Origin: Gp6-AA40 sp964505975
GTDB taxonomy: Bacteria; Acidobacteriota; Vicinamibacteria; Vicinamibacterales; UBA2999
Length of the DNA stretch: 64,000 nucleotides
NCBI GenBank assembly: GCA_964505975.1
Contig: CAZDLW010000001.1
Span: 1 to 64,000 of the forward strand
Reading direction: 5' to 3'
A program made the translations under genes and the position numbers. Below are positions 16,910 to 25,930 of this stretch, piece after piece. The notes beneath the pieces are model-generated. The model saw only the letters and a list, made by a program, of their open reading frames with translations. It was not told where the DNA came from and searched no databases. The first letter of the stretch is position 1. Every line of letters begins with the position of its first letter.

Positions 16910-17170
16910 TCAGTAGGTGTAATCGTCCGAGGGAGACCGCTTCTTGGGCGTGCGTCGCAGCTTGTAATACTGGCAGTCCAGGCACCAGGCCTCCGGGTCG
17001 AACCCGGTCGTCCCGGCGTAAGGCTTCACCTCGCGGTGTGTGCAGAAGGCGGCGTTGCCTTCTTCGGCCGGCTGCTGCCAGCGGCATGACATGAATCGTG
17101 CGAATGCGGGTGAAGACTGCGCGTCGTTCGATGCGGTCGGCGTGCCGTTCGGTGTGGGCGCGGTTGCCAT
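16910..17170 (-). CDS. Small Cys-rich (zinc-binding-like) protein, 86 aa
   Basis: The first 25 residues are low-complexity (MATAPTPNGTPTASNDAQSS). The rest carries four ordered cysteines: CRWQQ, then FCTHREVKPYAG, then AWCLDCQYYK, followed by a basic tail KLRRTPKKR. This looks like a small zinc-binding or Fe-S-like module; no named family is claimed. The ATG at 17170 lies 40 bp after the helicase stop on the same strand, with GGAGG about 14 bases upstream, so it probably belongs to the infA-helicase transcript. A longer frame to 17326 overlaps the helicase and is rejected. Confidence 0.68.
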   Translation of the reverse strand: MATAPTPNGTPTASNDAQSSPAFARFMSCRWQQPAEEGNAAFCTHREVKPYAGTTGFDPEAWCLDCQYYKLRRTPKKRSPSDDYTY

Positions 17171-17210
17171 CGCCGTCCGCGGCTCCTCCCCCGGTGGACC
17201 ATGCCTGTCG

Positions 17211-18455
17211 TCATTGAAGTTGTACGCCAACGGCCTTCTCCAGCGCGCGAAGCGCGCGCACTTCCTCGGGAGCCACCAGTGTGAGCGCGCTCCCCGTTGA
17301 TTCCGCGCGGCCCGTACGGCCCACACGATGCACGTACGCCTCGGGTGTGTCCGGGACTTCGAAGTTCACGACGTGGGCAATCCCTTCGATGTCGAGTCCC
17401 CGAGCCGCAACATCGGTGGCCACCAGGACGGGGTAGGTTCCGGTTCGGAAGCCCTCCACGGCCGCCATCCGCTGCTGCTGCGTGCGATCGGCGTGCAGCG
17501 CGGCGGTGCGGATGCCCAGATCGCGCAACTGCCCCGCCAGCCGCTCCGCGCCAATCTTCGTCCGGCAGAAGACGAGCACCGGGCCCGTGGCCTCCTCCCG
17601 CAGCCAGCGGGCCAGCCACCGTGCCTTCTCGCCGGCACGCACCGTCTGGACGGCATGTGAAATCGTCCGGGCCGGCCCGCCCTGGCGGCCGACCTGGACG
17701 TACCTGGGCTCGCGCAAGAACTCCTGCGTCAGCTTCAGCACTTCGCCCGGCATCGTGGCGGAGAACAGCAGCGTCTGGCGCGACGCGGACAGGGCCGCCA
17801 GGATGCGCTGGACGTCCGGCCAGAAGCCCATGTCCAGCATCCGGTCCGCTTCGTCCAGCACCAGCACGTCCAATCCGCCGAAATCGGTGACATCGTGCCG
17901 CATGTGGTCCATCAGCCGGCCGGGAGTGGCCACGACGATGTCGACCCCGGCGCGGAGCGCGCGCTCCTGTGCGTCCATCGGCACGCCCCCGTAGACGGCC
18001 ACGCTCGACACCGACGTGTGATACGTGAGCCCCTGCACCTGATCTTCGATCTGCACGGCGAGCTCACGAGTCGGCGCAAGCACCAGCGCCCGGGTCCGGG
18101 GTGTCGCGGGCGGCGGCGTGGTGAGGAAACGCTGAAGGATGGGTACGAGAAACGCCGCAGTCTTGCCGGTGCCGGTCTCGGCGCACGCAATTACGTCACG
18201 GCCGGCAAGGGCAAGCGGGATGACTCCGCTCTGCACGGGGCGCGTACTGATCCAGCCGAGGTCTGCGATGCCATGCAACAGCCGATCGTCCAGCGACAGG
18301 CGGTCGAACGGCATGGGTGCCGGGTCGAAATCAACGGGTTCGTACACCGGTGTCGCTGGCTCGGCGGGCCGTGACGGAAGCACACGTCGGGCCCGCGGGC
18401 CGGGTCCGCGTCGGCGTCGTCGGTGATCTGGTGGTAATGCGGTTTGTGTACTCAA
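17211..18455 (-). CDS. DEAD-box RNA helicase (RhlE-like)
   Basis: An ATP-dependent RNA helicase of 414 residues acting in RNA remodelling, ribosome assembly or RNA decay. The Q-motif region (MPFDRLSLDDRLLHGIADLG) is followed by AETGTGKTAAF near 93, PTRELAVQ, TPGRLMDHM, the DEAD box in LDEADRMLDMGF near 200, and SAT in LLFSATMP. The C-terminal lobe has VFCRTKIGAERLA, ATDVAARGLDIEG and HRVGRTGRA. The N-terminal 25 residues are Arg-rich and of low complexity. The start is read as TTG at 18455, ten bases after infA, without a clear Shine-Dalgarno sequence, so a start slightly downstream is possible. The operon with infA suggests a role in translation or cold adaptation. Confidence 0.92.
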   Translation of the reverse strand: MSTQTALPPDHRRRRRGPGPRARRVLPSRPAEPATPVYEPVDFDPAPMPFDRLSLDDRLLHGIADLGWISTRPVQSGVIPLALAGRDVIACAETGTGKTAAFLVPILQRFLTTPPPATPRTRALVLAPTRELAVQIEDQVQGLTYHTSVSSVAVYGGVPMDAQERALRAGVDIVVATPGRLMDHMRHDVTDFGGLDVLVLDEADRMLDMGFWPDVQRILAALSASRQTLLFSATMPGEVLKLTQEFLREPRYVQVGRQGGPARTISHAVQTVRAGEKARWLARWLREEATGPVLVFCRTKIGAERLAGQLRDLGIRTAALHADRTQQQRMAAVEGFRTGTYPVLVATDVAARGLDIEGIAHVVNFEVPDTPEAYVHRVGRTGRAESTGSALTLVAPEEVRALRALEKAVGVQLQ

Positions 18456-18464
18456 CGGGCTGGC

Positions 18465-18683
18465 TTATCTGGCGCGGAAGGTGATGATGCCGCGGACCGG
18501 GTCGTACGGAGACACACCCACGGTCACGCGATCACCGGGGACGACCTTGATTCGAAACCGGCGCATGCGGCCGCTCAACTGCGCGAGCACCTCGTGCCCT
18601 GCGTCGCACTGCACGCGATACAGTCCCCCTGAATGGACGGCAACAACGGTTCCCTGCATGTCGATGAGATCGTCTTTGCTCAA
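18465..18683 (-). CDS. infA: Translation initiation factor IF-1
   Basis: A 72-residue OB-fold protein that binds the A site of the 30S subunit during initiation. The sequence MSKDDLIDMQGTVVAVHSGG, then YRVQCDAGHEVLAQLSGRMR and VVPGDRVTVGVSPYDPVRG, is typical IF-1 of full length. The start is TTG, preceded by AAAGGA. An upstream ATG in another frame reads ATG-AGT-TAT-TGA, and its stop overlaps the TTG, so a three-codon leader ORF could couple to infA by re-initiation. It is followed after nine bases by the DEAD-box helicase. Confidence 0.95.
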   Translation of the reverse strand: MSKDDLIDMQGTVVAVHSGGLYRVQCDAGHEVLAQLSGRMRRFRIKVVPGDRVTVGVSPYDPVRGIITFRAR

Positions 18684-18795
18684 TAACTCATCCTTTCACC
18701 AAAGGCTAGCAATGAGTGTGCCATAACAGGGCATCATGGTGCAAGTTGCCTGTTTTCCATGATTTCCGTGGCGTGCGTCTGCCCGGTGCTCGCGC

Positions 18796-21294
18796 CTACA
18801 GCGCTCGAACCGCCGATTCCACCTGGGCGGCCAGATCCGCGTAGTCGCTGCCGTGTAAACGCATCGGTTGGCCGAAGGCCACGCGCACGCGCCCTGGCCG
18901 CGCCATGCGCCAGCGTTGATGCAGCACCCGATCGACATCGTCGAGGCGGACCGGCACGACCGGCAGATCGAGTCGAGACGCGATCATCCCGATGCCCGCA
19001 CGAAACGGATGGATGTCGCCGGTATCGGAACGCAGCCCCTCCGGAAAGATCAGGATCGACCAGTCGTCGCTCGTCAGTTCTCCAATGTAGCGGAGCGTCT
19101 GGCGCGCTCCGGCCTCTCGTTGCGGCAGGGGGAATCCGTTGAAATAGAACGCAGCCAGATAGTACAGGGCCGTCGTCACGAAGCGCTGCTGCCAGCCATA
19201 CTGATCCGGAAAGAAGTGCGCCTTGAAAAACTCCTTCTGCATCGCCGGCGCAACGTGGGCCCGCCAGCGTCCGGGCAGCGCCGCGAGAATGACTGGCGTG
19301 TCCAGATGGCTCTGGTGGTTCGAGGCGAACACGACCGGTCCCTCCAGGTCCTTCAGGTGCTCCAGACCTGTCACGCGCAGGTGCGCGAACAGGCGGGTGA
19401 TGGGCAGGATCCAGAGCGCCTGCGACAGCCGCCGGACGAGGGCAACCGGCCACGAGCGATTCCACGACGGAAAATCAACCGGCTCGTCCAGTTCTGCGCC
19501 CGGTACGGGGTGCTCGACCAGACGCTTCAGGTCGCTCAGCCTGGCAGCCGCCGAGAAGCGCGTCTCGTCAATCCGCGTCTGGAAACGGTCCTCCAGGGCG
19601 ACCATCAGTTCCACCCGTTCCAGGGAGCTCAGCCCGAGCTCCTCGAGGGTCGTCGTGTCGGCGAGCGTGCGCCCGCGGGCGAATCGCGCGACCAGCCCGT
19701 CAACCGTGTCGTTCCCGGGTGCCACGGCTTCGGTCGCGCCCGCCGCAACCCAGTCCCGAATGGCGGTACGCTTGAGTTTGCGGGTTCCCTCCGTGCGCGG
19801 CAGTTCGGAGCCGGGCCACAGGGTTGCTCCCCGTATGCGCTGGTGATCCTGCAGGCGTGTGTTGGCCTGCCGCAGGACTTCGTCTGACGTCACCGCGGCG
19901 TCCAATACCAGAACCGCGTGCACGCGCTCCTGGCCGCTCTCGGCTCGTCCCACGACTGCCGCATCCCGCACGCCTGGCACCTCGTTCACGACCCGCTCGA
20001 CGTCCTCGGGGAAGACATTGAGCCCTTCGGGCGTGACAATCATTTCCTTCTTGCGGCCCTTGATGAACAGCCGCCCCTGGGTGTCGCGCTCGCCGATGTC
20101 GCCCGTGTGCAGCCAGCCGTCCGAGTCGATGCTGCCGTCCGCCTGTGCGCCGCCGAAGTACCCGCTTGTCACGTTCTCCCCGCGCACGAGGATTTCGCCG
20201 TCGTCGGCAATGCGGATGTCGACGCCGGCAATGGGCGTTCCCACCGATCCCTTGCTGGTCTTGAACGGATGGTTCAGGGTCACGATGGGGGCCGTCTCCG
20301 TGAGTCCGTACCCCTGGATCACGACGAAGCCCCTGTCGCGCCAGAACCCTTCCACATCCGGCGGCAGCGGCGCGGCGCCGACCACGAAGGCCCAGAATTT
20401 CAAACCGAGCCCCCTGTGCAGGTGCCGGTACTTCCACCATCGGGCGAGGACCGAGCTGCCCGGCACAGGGGTCGCGGCGGTGTCCGGCATCGTGCGCACG
20501 ACGTGCTCGCGCAGCACATCCAGAATCTTCGGTACGCACACGAGCACCGACACGCGCCTGGTCCTGATCAGATGGATGATGTCGTGTGGATTGAAGCTCC
20601 GGGCGAAGACGACCGTTCCCCGCACCATTGGCGGAATGTTCGTGGCCATGGACTGCCCGAACATGTGGCTGAGCGGCAGGAGGTTCAGAAAGCGGAGCGG
20701 GTGGAAGGGTGTCGCGTATTTCCGGTACTTGAGAATCTCGCGCTCGACCGGAATGATGTTGGCGAGCACGTTCCGGTGGCGGATCACCACGCCCTTTGGC
20801 TCGGCGGTCGCACCTGACGTGAAGATGACTTGGATCACATCGTCTCGCGACACGTCTACCGCCGGCATCGGACCATCCACCCGCCAGTCGAACTCGACAA
20901 ATGGCCATACGTGCTCGAACTCGGCCAGCGGATGCGCCTCGAGTGGCTCCCCGGGGACGTCCTCCCCGATGAGCAGCAGGCGGGCCTGAACCAGCCGCCG
21001 TACATCACGGACGAACTCCAGGGACGACCGATAGTCGATGGGCACGACAATGATGCCGGCGAGGAGGCAGCCCCAGTAGGCGGCAATCCACTCGGGGCGG
21101 CTCTCGCTCCAGAAGACGACCGTGTCACCCTTCTGCAGTCCTATCGTGCCCAGCCTCGCCGCAAAGCCGCGCGCGGCCCGGCCGACCTCGGCGTACGTGT
21201 ACACGCGTCGGCGATAGCCGTCGTCGTAGACCAGGAACTCTCCACGGGTGGCGGCGAGATCCCGAAAGAAGTCAATCAGCGTGTCGCGCTGCAC
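18796..21294 (-). CDS. AMP-dependent acyl ligase / acyl carrier / acyltransferase fusion
   Basis: 832 residues with three modules. About 1-520: adenylate-forming ligase (FTSGATAEPKGVVIRHRN near 160; GYGLTETAPIV; a TGDIGERD-type hinge). About 525-600: acyl-carrier-like domain with LGLSSLERVEL, whose Ser (near 555) is the expected phosphopantetheine site. About 630-832: PlsC-type acyltransferase with NHQSHLD near 660 and FPEGLRSD near 748. The likely reaction is activation of a fatty acid, loading on the internal carrier, and transfer to a lysophospholipid or glycerol phosphate at the membrane, comparable to Aas. The GTG at 21294 starts the conserved QRDTLIDFFRDLA region and has CATAAT exactly six bases upstream, predicting a leaderless mRNA; longer frames add an Arg-rich extension I reject. 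Confidence 0.88.
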   Translation of the reverse strand: MQRDTLIDFFRDLAATRGEFLVYDDGYRRRVYTYAEVGRAARGFAARLGTIGLQKGDTVVFWSESRPEWIAAYWGCLLAGIIVVPIDYRSSLEFVRDVRRLVQARLLLIGEDVPGEPLEAHPLAEFEHVWPFVEFDWRVDGPMPAVDVSRDDVIQVIFTSGATAEPKGVVIRHRNVLANIIPVEREILKYRKYATPFHPLRFLNLLPLSHMFGQSMATNIPPMVRGTVVFARSFNPHDIIHLIRTRRVSVLVCVPKILDVLREHVVRTMPDTAATPVPGSSVLARWWKYRHLHRGLGLKFWAFVVGAAPLPPDVEGFWRDRGFVVIQGYGLTETAPIVTLNHPFKTSKGSVGTPIAGVDIRIADDGEILVRGENVTSGYFGGAQADGSIDSDGWLHTGDIGERDTQGRLFIKGRKKEMIVTPEGLNVFPEDVERVVNEVPGVRDAAVVGRAESGQERVHAVLVLDAAVTSDEVLRQANTRLQDHQRIRGATLWPGSELPRTEGTRKLKRTAIRDWVAAGATEAVAPGNDTVDGLVARFARGRTLADTTTLEELGLSSLERVELMVALEDRFQTRIDETRFSAAARLSDLKRLVEHPVPGAELDEPVDFPSWNRSWPVALVRRLSQALWILPITRLFAHLRVTGLEHLKDLEGPVVFASNHQSHLDTPVILAALPGRWRAHVAPAMQKEFFKAHFFPDQYGWQQRFVTTALYYLAAFYFNGFPLPQREAGARQTLRYIGELTSDDWSILIFPEGLRSDTGDIHPFRAGIGMIASRLDLPVVPVRLDDVDRVLHQRWRMARPGRVRVAFGQPMRLHGSDYADLAAQVESAVRAL

Positions 21295-21306
21295 TGCTGG
21301 ATTATG
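21295..21306 (-). promoter_or_regulatory. -10 box six bases before the acyl ligase start
   Basis: On the minus strand CATAAT (21306-21301) is followed by six bases and then the GTG at 21294. No Shine-Dalgarno sequence lies between. Same geometry as at 8158, 24245 and 53089. Confidence 0.45.
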
Positions 21307-21452
21307 ATCGAAGCCCGATACAGGAAGTGGATCGCCGCGTCGCTCCGACTCCCGGGGCCCCGCCTCCGCTTCCCATTCGATCGAGTTCCGAAACGCGTGG
21401 AGCTGCGCCAGCGGGGGGGATCCCGTCGCATTCACCTGACCGTTGAGCAACG

Positions 21453-22817
21453 ATGACTCTTCCGCCAGCCCTGGCCGTCGGCGCCGTGTACGACAGTCTG
21501 CTGCAGTCTGCCTTGCAGCAGTTCTTCGAGCGCGCGGAGCTCGACGCCGAGCCCACGCCGTCGAGCTCGTCGGACGGCCGGATGGCGATCGAGCCATCGG
21601 CGCATCCGTCGGCGCTCATCATCCGCTGGTTCGGGACGCGCTACACGCTGCGCGTACGTGGCCCCTGGGCGTTTACCGCGCACGAGGTGCGTCTGGCGCA
21701 GGCCGTCGGATCCGTGCTGGCCGCGCGGGCCCGCGCCGTGCTGAATCCGCAGATCATTGCCGAGCGGGGAGACCTGTTTCGGGGCGCCATCGAGGATCGC
21801 TACGTCGGGGCATTCCTGGACCACAAGCCGTACACGATCGAGGGTCGGGCCGCCCGCGCCGATCGGATTGCGTCCGTCATCGAGCTGTTGCGGGTGGCTG
21901 CGCTCTCGAGCTACGAGAACCGGCCGATTTCCACGGGTGTGCTCCTGCTCGGCACGCAGGGCGACCCATGCCGGCCTGATGTGCCCGTTCCCCCGACTGC
22001 GCCCGAGTATACGGAGCCGCTGACGGCCATCAAGAGCTTCTTTCGTCTGGCCGACGGCGTGCGCACGGTCTTCCTGGCGAATGCGGAGGGGCGGCTCCTG
22101 GACATCATCGATATCGATCGGTGGTCTGCGCATGCGTACCGCCATCAGCGGCTGCAGGTCCCATGCGCCAAGGCCTACCAGGCCCACGCACGCGCCACAC
22201 TGCAGCATGGTCATGTCTGCGCCGTGTTCAGTCCGTCTCGCGAGATCAAGGTGTTTGCCGAGGGGGCCGAGCTGTTCGCGTTTCGCGCGGCGGCCTGGCA
22301 CCTGCTGGATCTCCAGGCCAAGTTCCGGCTCTGGGCCGAGGCGGTCGGGAACGAGCCGCTGGCCATGCGGCTGTTTCAGACGGCGCTCGACCTTGCCGAT
22401 GCCCGTGAGGGCGCGCTGTTCCTCGTGGCGAGGGAACCCGACCGCGCGGTGGCCCAACTGGTGACGCCGGCAGACCGTCTGGACATCCCCATCACCGACG
22501 GTGCCTCGACGCGTGCTCCGTCGCGCCGCGACCTGCTCCACCTGCTCGAGGGACGGTCGGCGACGGACCTCGACGAAACGATCTTTTCGGCGTTGGCCTC
22601 CCTCGACGGTGCGACGGTCATGGACCGGACCGGACGCTTGCTGGCGGCTGGCGCGATCCTTCGTCATACGGCGACAGACGAATTCGAGCACGACGGAGAG
22701 GTCGAGGGCGCCAGGACCACCGCAGCCATTGCCGCCACGAGATTCGGCCCGGTGCTGAAGGTGAGCGAGGACGGCATCATCACTTTTTTCGATCGCGAAC
22801 GGATCTGGGAGATATAG
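21453..22817 (+). CDS. Diverged diadenylate-cyclase-like (DAC/DisA_N) domain protein
   Basis: 454 residues. The C-terminal 110 residues resemble a DAC domain: ALASLDGATVMDRTGRLLAA near 382-401 keeps the DGA motif, then GARTTAAIAATRFG, and LKVSEDGIITFFD matches the usual ending. The canonical RHR nucleotide motif reads ART here, so the fold is likely but activity is doubtful. The long N-terminal part (1-350) has no recognised enzyme motif; it includes VYDSLLQSALQQFFERA and a DIIDIDRWSAH segment, and may be the sensor region found before DAC domains in some bacteria. It would make, or only bind, cyclic di-AMP-like nucleotides. It is divergent from the acyl ligase, with 158 bp between starts; no membrane helix is seen. 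Confidence 0.7.
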   Translation: MTLPPALAVGAVYDSLLQSALQQFFERAELDAEPTPSSSSDGRMAIEPSAHPSALIIRWFGTRYTLRVRGPWAFTAHEVRLAQAVGSVLAARARAVLNPQIIAERGDLFRGAIEDRYVGAFLDHKPYTIEGRAARADRIASVIELLRVAALSSYENRPISTGVLLLGTQGDPCRPDVPVPPTAPEYTEPLTAIKSFFRLADGVRTVFLANAEGRLLDIIDIDRWSAHAYRHQRLQVPCAKAYQAHARATLQHGHVCAVFSPSREIKVFAEGAELFAFRAAAWHLLDLQAKFRLWAEAVGNEPLAMRLFQTALDLADAREGALFLVAREPDRAVAQLVTPADRLDIPITDGASTRAPSRRDLLHLLEGRSATDLDETIFSALASLDGATVMDRTGRLLAAGAILRHTATDEFEHDGEVEGARTTAAIAATRFGPVLKVSEDGIITFFDRERIWEI

Positions 22818-22964
22818 CCAGCGAGGCTCCGCCTCAGCCCCGCAAGCCGTCTGGGTCTAGGAGCAGGCTGTGGCCCGTCAGGGCGTACGCGGCACGTATC
22901 CTGACCTGCGGGCGCGAACGGTCCCGGACGTGCGGATCGGTCAAATACTGGGGACCGAGGTAGA

Positions 22965-23894
22965 ATGGACGACTCGCCCATGCGGATTTTCCTGACAGGT
23001 GCGACGGGGTATATCGGATCGGCCGTGTTCGACGCACTGCTCCGTGGCGGCCATCAGGTCACGGCCCTGGTGCGGGATCCGGAGAAGGCCGAGCGCATCT
23101 CACAGCGAGGCGGGCAGCCGATCGTCGGGGAGCTCTCGAAGCCCGCGTCGTATGTCCAGGCAGCCGAAAGCTGCGATGCCGTCGTGCACACGGCGTTCGA
23201 ACACTCGAAGCGGGGCCCCGAGGTTGACCGCCAGGCGGTCGAGACGCTGATCGGTGTGGCCTCGCGGCGCGAGGCCTCGGGCCGGCCGGCCACCTTCGTC
23301 TACACATCGGGCATCTGGGTGCTGGGCGACACGCAGGGACAAGCCACCGAAGAGGTCGCGCTCCACCCGACGCGGCTCGTGGAATGGCGTCCCGCACACG
23401 AGCGGCTGGCGCTTGGTGCCGCTGGCGGTGGGGTCCGTGTCGCGGTGGTCCGGCCGGCGATCGTCTATGGCGGCGCGCGCGGGATTATTGGCGACATGCT
23501 GAAGGATGCGGCCAACGGCCTCCTGCGCGTGGTCGGCGACGGCCGTAATCACTGGCCGTGCATCTACGATCGCGATCTGGCGGATCTGTACGTGCGGCTT
23601 GCCGCGAACCAGGACGCGTCCGGCGTGTTCCACGCGAACGACGAAGCCGACGAACGCGTCAACGATATCGTGGAGGCCGTTGCGCGTCATGCCAAGACCA
23701 GGCCGGACGTGCGTCATGTGCCTCTCGAGGAAGCGCGCGCCAAGATGGGCCCCTACGCCGACGCGCTGGCGCTCGATCAGATCGTGCGTAGCCCGCGAGC
23801 CCGAGCGCTCGGCTGGTCACCCACGCTGCACTCGGTGGCTGGCAACGTCGCCCGTCTGCTCGAGGAATTCCGCACCGCGCGCGAAGCGGCGTAG
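22965..23894 (+). CDS. NAD(P)-dependent epimerase/dehydratase-like (atypical SDR)
   Basis: A 309-residue Rossmann-fold protein of the extended SDR class. MRIFLTGATGYIGSAVFDAL carries the GxTGxxG nucleotide motif, followed by ALVRDPEKAE, VVHTAFEHS and VYTSGIWVLG. The usual YxxxK catalytic pair is replaced (VEWRPAHERLAL), as in atypical SDRs such as NmrA-like or reductase-like members, so the reaction is uncertain. The ATG at 22965 follows GAGGT by three bases; an ATG five codons downstream is an alternative. It stands alone after a short GC-rich gap that holds a repeat-like segment (22820-22850, GCGAGGCTCCGCCTC). Confidence 0.84.
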   Translation: MDDSPMRIFLTGATGYIGSAVFDALLRGGHQVTALVRDPEKAERISQRGGQPIVGELSKPASYVQAAESCDAVVHTAFEHSKRGPEVDRQAVETLIGVASRREASGRPATFVYTSGIWVLGDTQGQATEEVALHPTRLVEWRPAHERLALGAAGGGVRVAVVRPAIVYGGARGIIGDMLKDAANGLLRVVGDGRNHWPCIYDRDLADLYVRLAANQDASGVFHANDEADERVNDIVEAVARHAKTRPDVRHVPLEEARAKMGPYADALALDQIVRSPRARALGWSPTLHSVAGNVARLLEEFRTAREAA

Positions 23895-23975
23895 CGCGCC
23901 CAGGCCCCTCCCTCTACCACCGCGGCCCGCACCAGGAGCGGCCCCTGCCGAGGTGCACCGAGCCTCGACCCCGAG

Positions 23976-24209
23976 TCAAGAGTCGTCGAAGTCCGAACGG
24001 TCCTCGTCCTGGGCCCCGGGCAGGAACTCGAAGAACGCATCGAGGCTGCGATCCAGCGCTCGGCGCAGCTGTGGAATGGTGCCGTCAATCGTGTGGAGCG
24101 TCAGCCCGGCGGCTTCCCCGCCCTTCAGGTGGAGCCGAACGTCGTCGGTTGCGGTCAGGGCGCCCTCCGGCAGGAGGCGGAGCCCATAGACGAGTGTATA
24201 GCGCGCCAT
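23976..24209 (-). CDS. Small hypothetical protein, 77 aa
   Basis: Begins MARYTLVYGLRLLPEGALTA. The sequence alternates beta-type and helical segments (VRLHLKGGEAAGLTLHTIDG, then IPQLRRALDRSLDAFFEFLP) and ends acidic (DEDRSDFDDS). No domain is recognised. The ATG at 24209 is divergent from the M28 peptidase at 24257 with only 47 bp between; an AT-rich stretch (AATATA) lies six bases before the ATG, a weak hint of a leaderless start. A longer frame to 24416 runs into the peptidase gene and is Arg/Pro-rich, so it is rejected. Confidence 0.6.
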   Translation of the reverse strand: MARYTLVYGLRLLPEGALTATDDVRLHLKGGEAAGLTLHTIDGTIPQLRRALDRSLDAFFEFLPGAQDEDRSDFDDS

Positions 24210-24244
24210 AGCCCATATATTGCCGCAAGGATTCCCCTTCCCTC

Positions 24245-24256
24245 TATACTGGCTGC
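24245..24256 (+). promoter_or_regulatory. -10 box six bases before the M28 peptidase start
   Basis: TATACT (24245-24250) is followed by GGCTGC and then the ATG at 24257. No Shine-Dalgarno sequence is present, so the transcript is probably leaderless. Confidence 0.55.
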
Positions 24257-25921
24257 ATGCGGACGTATGTCTGGTTTCCGGGGCTCGTCGCCGTGCTGTT
24301 CGTGGGGGCACTGGCCGTGCGGATGCAGGGGCCGGGTGCGACCGATGCCGTGCCCGGGCCGGCGGCCGTCGAGATCCGTGGCGAACAGATGGCCGCGCAC
24401 GTGAGGTTTCTCTCACACGACCTGCTGGAGGGCCGAGCGCCCGCGACGCGGGGCGGCGATCTGGCGGCGGAGTATCTTGCCGCGCAGCTCGCCCTGATCG
24501 GGTTCGAGCCGGCGGGCGACAACGGTACGTACTTCCAGCAGGTGCCCATCATCGAGTCGGTCGTCGATCCCTCGTTCACGCTCACCGTCGGTCGAGGCGC
24601 GCCGTTCCGGTACCTCCAGGATGTGGTGGCCTTTACGGACGCCCTCGAGAGTCGCGTGCAGGTGGCGGGAGAGGTCGTCTTCGTCGGCCACGGTATCGTC
24701 GCGCCGGAGTACGACTGGAACGACTATGCCGGTGCGGACATGACCGGCCGGATCGCGCTCATCATGGTGAACGATCCGCCAGCCACTGCGGAGGAGCCGG
24801 AGTTGTTTGCCGGGGAAGCGCTCACCTACTACGGCAGGTGGACGTACAAGTTCGAAGAGGCAGCGCGGCAGGGCGCCGCCGGAGCCATCCTGATCCACAC
24901 GGACGCGTCAGCCACCTACCCATGGCAGGTGGTGGAGACCGGCTTCGCCGGGACGCAGTACTCGCTGCCGCCTGAACCGGGCCAGCCAGCGCTCCTTCTG
25001 AAGGCGTGGGTCACGGACAACACGGCGCGCGAGCTGGTGCGGCGAGGGGGACGGGATCTCGACGCCCTGCGCCAGGCCGCGCTGCGGCGTGGCGCCGCAC
25101 CCGTGCCCCTTGACGTTCGCGCGTCGGCCTCGATCGTCCAGGCCGTCGAGCGGCGGACGTCGCCAAACGTCATCGGGGTGCTGCGAGGCACCAGGGCGGA
25201 CGAAGCCATTGTCTACACAGCGCATTACGATCATTTGGGGATGCGCGATCCCCGTCCGGACGATCCGCCTGGTGTGGACCGGATCTTCAACGGCGCGCGT
25301 GACAATGCGTCGGGTCTGGCGGGTACGCTGGCCGTCGCGCAGGAGTTCGCCCGCCGATCCGTCAGGCCGTCGCGATCGATCTATGTCCTGTTCACGACGG
25401 CCGAGGAATCGGGCCTGCTCGGGGCCGAGTACTTTGCGGCGAACCTGCCTCTGCCCGCGGAACGATGGGCGGCGAACATCAATATCGACAGCCTGAACAT
25501 CTACGGGCCGGCGCGCGATATCGTGCTGCTCGGGGCCGAACGTTCGACGCTCGGCGATCTGGCGGCCGCGGTGGCTGCGCGGCACGACCGGGTCATTGGC
25601 CCCGATCCAGCGCCAGGACGCGGGTACTTCTTTCGATCCGATCACTTCCCGCTGGCGAAGATCGGGATTCCCGCACTGTCCATCAGCGATTCCATCGAGT
25701 TCATCGGCCCCACGGCTGCCGACGCCGCGAAGCGCCAGGACGCGTACAACGACACGGACTACCACCAGCCGAGCGATCGCATGCAGCCATGGTGGGATTT
25801 TGCCGGTGCGGTGCGGGATATGCGGCTGCTGGCCGAACTTGGATGGGACATCGCGAACGATCCGCAGATGCCGGCGTATCATGCGGGCGAGCAGTTTGCG
25901 AGGGCCAGGGCAGAGCAGTAA
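24257..25921 (+). CDS. Secreted M28-family metallopeptidase (aminopeptidase)
   Basis: 554 residues. The N-terminal hydrophobic segment (VWFPGLVAVLFVGALAV) is a signal peptide or anchor, so the enzyme acts in the periplasm. A PA-type insert (about 120-230) precedes the zinc peptidase core: AHYDHLG near 322, NGARDNASG near 348, TTAEESGLLGAEYF near 383 with the catalytic Glu, NIDSLN, and RSDHFPLAK near 461. These give the His, Asp, Glu, Asp and His ligands of the two-zinc M28 site. The ending YNDTDYHQPSD is also family-typical. It would release amino-terminal residues from peptides. It has its own leaderless-type promoter and is followed by repeat A2. Confidence 0.93.
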   Translation: MRTYVWFPGLVAVLFVGALAVRMQGPGATDAVPGPAAVEIRGEQMAAHVRFLSHDLLEGRAPATRGGDLAAEYLAAQLALIGFEPAGDNGTYFQQVPIIESVVDPSFTLTVGRGAPFRYLQDVVAFTDALESRVQVAGEVVFVGHGIVAPEYDWNDYAGADMTGRIALIMVNDPPATAEEPELFAGEALTYYGRWTYKFEEAARQGAAGAILIHTDASATYPWQVVETGFAGTQYSLPPEPGQPALLLKAWVTDNTARELVRRGGRDLDALRQAALRRGAAPVPLDVRASASIVQAVERRTSPNVIGVLRGTRADEAIVYTAHYDHLGMRDPRPDDPPGVDRIFNGARDNASGLAGTLAVAQEFARRSVRPSRSIYVLFTTAEESGLLGAEYFAANLPLPAERWAANINIDSLNIYGPARDIVLLGAERSTLGDLAAAVAARHDRVIGPDPAPGRGYFFRSDHFPLAKIGIPALSISDSIEFIGPTAADAAKRQDAYNDTDYHQPSDRMQPWWDFAGAVRDMRLLAELGWDIANDPQMPAYHAGEQFARARAEQ

Positions 25922-25930
25922 GACGCCTCG

